The position numbers and the translations under genes are program-made. Source: Muscardinus avellanarius (Eukaryota > Chordata > Mammalia > Rodentia > Gliridae). From it: a stretch of DNA of 64,000 nucleotides. The notes under the pieces were generated by a model. The model did no database searches, had not been told where the DNA came from, and saw nothing but the letters and a program-made list of their open reading frames with translations. Shown piece by piece: positions 61,177 through 64,000 of this stretch (its first letter is position 1; the number at the start of each line of letters is the position of its first letter). The stretch lies in NCBI GenBank assembly GCA_963383645.1, contig OY726559.1:112913393-112977392 (forward strand), given 5' to 3'.

Positions 61177-61392
61177 CATGCACATGCCCCCCCCCATCTC
61201 TCTCAGTCCTCAATTCATAACTGTAAGGTGATGTCATTCACTTACTGGTTTATTTTCCATGCTTAACAACCAGCCCTTGAGGATATACACCCTCTTAGAG
61301 GAACCAGTGGATTTCCTGAGGTTGGCCAGCACTTTCAAATCTGTACTTGGAGGTGTGTGTGTGTGTGTGTGTACTTTAACTTTCATAACTGC

Positions 61393-61397
<5 letters not shown>
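60120..61397. repeat. IQGAP3 intron 1: SINEs and simple repeats
   Basis: Sense SINE remnant at 60120-60265, unique DNA to 60535, sense fragment at 60540-60645, unique DNA, antisense SINE at 60795-61022, poly-T at 61090-61110, (TG)n at 61131-61173 and unique DNA with a short (GT)n at 61353-61372. Confidence 0.8.
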
Positions 61398-61423
<26 letters not shown>

Positions 61424-61848
61424 GCGGGTCTAGGGATGGAACCCAGGGGCATTCAACCTCTGAGCCACACCCCCTGCCCTATTTTTTTTTTTATTTTTTT
61501 TTTTTGGTGGTACTGGGGGTGGAACCCAGAGGCTTTCTACCTCTGGGCTATACTCCCAGACCTATTTTCTATTTTATTTGGAAACAGGGTCTCACTAAGT
61601 TGCTGAGAGCCTCACCAAGTAGCTGAGGCTGGCCTCAAACCTGTGCATTCCTCCTGTGTCAGCCTCCCAAGCGCGGGGATTACAAGCGTGCGCCACCACG
61701 CCTGGCTTTATTTTATTTTATTTTATTCTTTATTTTGAAACCGGTTGCAGAGGGCCTCACTAAGTAGCTGAGGCTGTCTGCGAACTGCGATCCTCCGGTC
61801 TCAGCCTCCCGAATGCTGGGATTACAAGCGTGCGCCACCACGCCCGGC
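61398..61848 (-). mobile_element. Nested antisense SINEs with a 14-bp TSD
   Basis: CATAACTGCCAATT occurs at 61384-61397 and again at 61849-61862. Between lies an antisense SINE whose T/A linker near 61490 is interrupted by a second complete antisense SINE of another subfamily ('ggtggtactgggggtggaacc' to 'cgcctggc', about 61503-61706). The outer copy resumes with 'ttattctttattttgaaacc' and ends 'cgcccggc' exactly at the TSD. Confidence 0.9.
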
Positions 61849-61862
61849 CATAACTGCCAATT

Positions 61863-62235
61863 CAAATAAGCCCTGCCCTAAACTGTATTGCAGGATATGT
61901 AATATTAGGAACTAGGATAAAGAGTGAGAATGGCACAAAGTGCTGAGTCAAAGACAGCACAGACTAGCACTGTCTCTAAGCTCTCGCTTTATCTGCCTCG
62001 TGTGTGTACGGCTTTCTCTCGCCCTGTGTGTTTTATTTTGTACTGTCTTCCCTACGGAGGACAGAGAGAGGGGGAGAAGCATAAAAGAAAACCTCGAGGA
62101 AGGCGGAGTCGCAGAGCTTCTCACTGAACGGAATTCCTGTTCTAGAGTTTGGAGGCCAGAGTGTTGTCTGCATTTACTTAACTTGACGATTGTGACCTAA
62201 ACCAAAAGGATAGTGAAGACACCTTTCGATTTTTT
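61863..62235. other. Unique stretch in IQGAP3 intron 1
   Basis: About 370 bp without repeats and with no recognised exon; IQGAP3 calponin-homology sequence is not encoded here. Confidence 0.5.
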
Positions 62236-62867
62236 TTTTTTTGTACTCGAACCCAGGGGCATTCTACCCCCAACTTACACTCCCAAGCCCTAATTTTTAA
62301 TTTAATTAATTAAAAAACTTTTTGCAGTACTGGAATGGAACCCAGGGGCATTCTACCTCCAAGCTACACCCACAGTCCTATTTTTATTCTTTATTTTGAA
62401 ACAGTCTTGCTGAGTTGCAAAGGGCCTCACTAAGTAGCCGAGGCTGTCAGCAAACCTTGATCCTCCTGTCTCCACCTCCCAAAGGCTGGGATCGCAGGCG
62501 TGTACAACCATGCCCGGCTCTGAGACTGACTTTGAACCTGTGATCCTCCTGTTTCAATCTCTTTAAGTACTGGGATTACAAGCATGAGCCACCACACCTG
62601 GATTTCCTATTTTATTTTTTATTTGGAAACAGGGTCTCACTAACTTGTTTGTTGAGTCTTGCCAAATTGCTGAGACTGGCTCACTGAGTTGCAGAGGGCC
62701 TCACTAAGTAGCTCAGGCTGGCCACGACCGTGATCCTCCAGTGTCAGCCTCCCGAATGCTGGGATTACAAGCGTGCCCACCCCGCCTGGCTTGCCTGTAG
62801 GCCTTCTATCTCTGTCTCCCAAGTCCCAAATCCTGGGATTACAGGCGTGTGCTACCATGCCCAGATC

Positions 62868-62905
<38 letters not shown>

Positions 62906-63598
62906 TGGTAGGGATTGAACCCAGGGACATCATCATACCTCCAAGCTATACCTCAGCCCTATTTTATTTTTTATTTGGAAACAGGGTCTTGCTGTCTAAG
63001 ACTCGTTTAAAACATGCAATCCAAGCCAGGCGTGGTGGCACACACTTGTAATCCCAGCATTCGGGAGGCTGAGATAGGAGGATTCTGGTTCCCAACCATG
63101 GCCAGTCTCAGCTACTTAGTGAGCCCCTTTGCAACTCAGTGAGACCCTGTTTCAAAATAATGAATAAAAAATAGGGCAGAGGGTGTCGCTCAAGGTAGAA
63201 TGCCCCTGGGTTCCATCCCCAGTACTGGAAAAACATGTACTCCCCTTGTCTAAGCCTCCCAAGTACTGGGGTTATAGCCTCACTAAGTAGCTGAGGCTGG
63301 CCACAAACCTGGATCCTCCTGTCTCAGCCTCCCAAGTACTGGGATTACAAGTGTGTACCACTGTGCCCAGCTCCCTTTTTCTTTAAGAGTAGAGGTCTGC
63401 CAGGTGAGGTGGCATACACCTATACTCCCAGTACTTAAGAGGCTGAGGTAGGAGGTTTGCAAGTTTGAGGCTAGCCTCAGCAACTGAGTTACATCCTCAG
63501 CAACATAGGGACACTCTGTTTCAAAATGAAAAATAAAATTGGCTGGAAGTATAGCTCAGAGGTAGAACACTCTGGGTTCATTTCCTAGTAACACACAT

Positions 63599-63643
<45 letters not shown>

Positions 63644-64000
63644 TCAGTGTTAAACTGGACATATTGTGAGCCTATAGTTCCAGCTCCTTGGGAGGCTGCA
63701 GTAAGAGGACTGCAGTTTGAGTCCAACCTGAGCAACTTGGTGAGATCTTGTCTCAAAATTAAAAAATAAAAAGGGGCCGGGCATGGCGACGCACACTTGT
63801 CATCCCAGCATTCGGGAGGCTGAGACAGGAGGATCGCAGTTCTTGGCCAGCCTCAGCTACTTAGTGAGGCCCTCTGCAACTCAGTGAGACCCTGTTTCAA
63901 AATAAAGAATAAGCCGGGTGTGGTGGTGCACGCTTGTAATCCCTGCGCTTGGGAGGCTGAGACAGGAGGATCGCGCAGGTTCGAAGCCAGCCTCGGCTAC
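62236..64000. repeat. SINE-dense part of IQGAP3 intron 1
   Basis: Antisense copies at about 62240-62990 with (TG)n at 62868-62903, a sense copy at 63022-63225, an antisense fragment at 63240-63375, a sense copy at 63395-63595 with an (AC)n tail at 63600-63640, and sense copies to the window edge, the last truncated by it. Confidence 0.85.

Overview
This window is nuclear DNA of a mammal, most likely a sciuromorph rodent (squirrel, mountain beaver or dormouse group). Its intergenic and intronic DNA is packed with copies of one dimeric SINE: a 7SL/B1-like left half ending near 'tgtttcaaaataaag', then a tRNA-derived ID-like right half ('gggctgggggtgtagctc...ggttccatccccagtacc'). That is the B1-dID design known from sciuromorph rodents. 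Genes have introns with GT/AG borders, CpG-rich promoters and AATAAA signals. There are no operons, CRISPR arrays or other prokaryotic features.

Gene order matches the human 1q22-q23 block BCAN-HAPLN2-GPATCH4-NAXE-TTC24-IQGAP3, read in the opposite direction. From left to right: (1) a CpG-rich stretch at 5.7-6.5 kb that probably holds the non-coding first exon and promoter of BCAN (minus strand, rest of the gene off the left edge); (2) about 20 kb of repeat-rich intergenic DNA; (3) HAPLN2 (minus, 5 coding exons, 26942-29611); (4) GPATCH4 (plus, 7 coding exons, 38205-43008, non-coding exon 1 ending at 36199); (5) NAXE (minus, 6 coding exons, 44453-46733), convergent with GPATCH4; (6) TTC24 (minus, 9 coding exons in my model, 49196-54716); (7) the first coding exon of IQGAP3 (plus, 59828-59864), whose remaining exons lie off the right edge. 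All splice phases in the four complete models close. Predicted lengths are HAPLN2 338 aa, GPATCH4 410 aa, NAXE 287 aa and TTC24 514 aa.

BCAN and HAPLN2 encode extracellular-matrix proteins of the brain hyaluronan network. GPATCH4 is a nucleolar G-patch protein, NAXE a mitochondrial metabolite-repair epimerase, TTC24 a TPR protein, and IQGAP3 a cytoskeletal scaffold. They are neighbours by old synteny, with no shared pathway evident beyond the BCAN/HAPLN2 pair.

The most notable content is in the repeats. Several insertions can be reconstructed exactly from target-site duplications: a 1.4-kb solo LTR with a 6-bp TSD, a 628-bp solo LTR inside a SINE with a 4-bp TSD, two truncated L1 tails with 15- and 19-bp TSDs, and SINEs with 14- and 17-bp TSDs. 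Three related LTR-like units at 17-22.5 kb carry a variable array of CCAAT boxes plus TATA boxes, and two of them share diagnostic changes in the flanking SINE, which indicates segmental duplication. A separate block of about 260 bp is duplicated 8.1 kb apart. In TTC24, an exon I expect from the human protein contains an in-frame stop here, while its neighbours splice together in phase. I saw no previously undescribed protein system.
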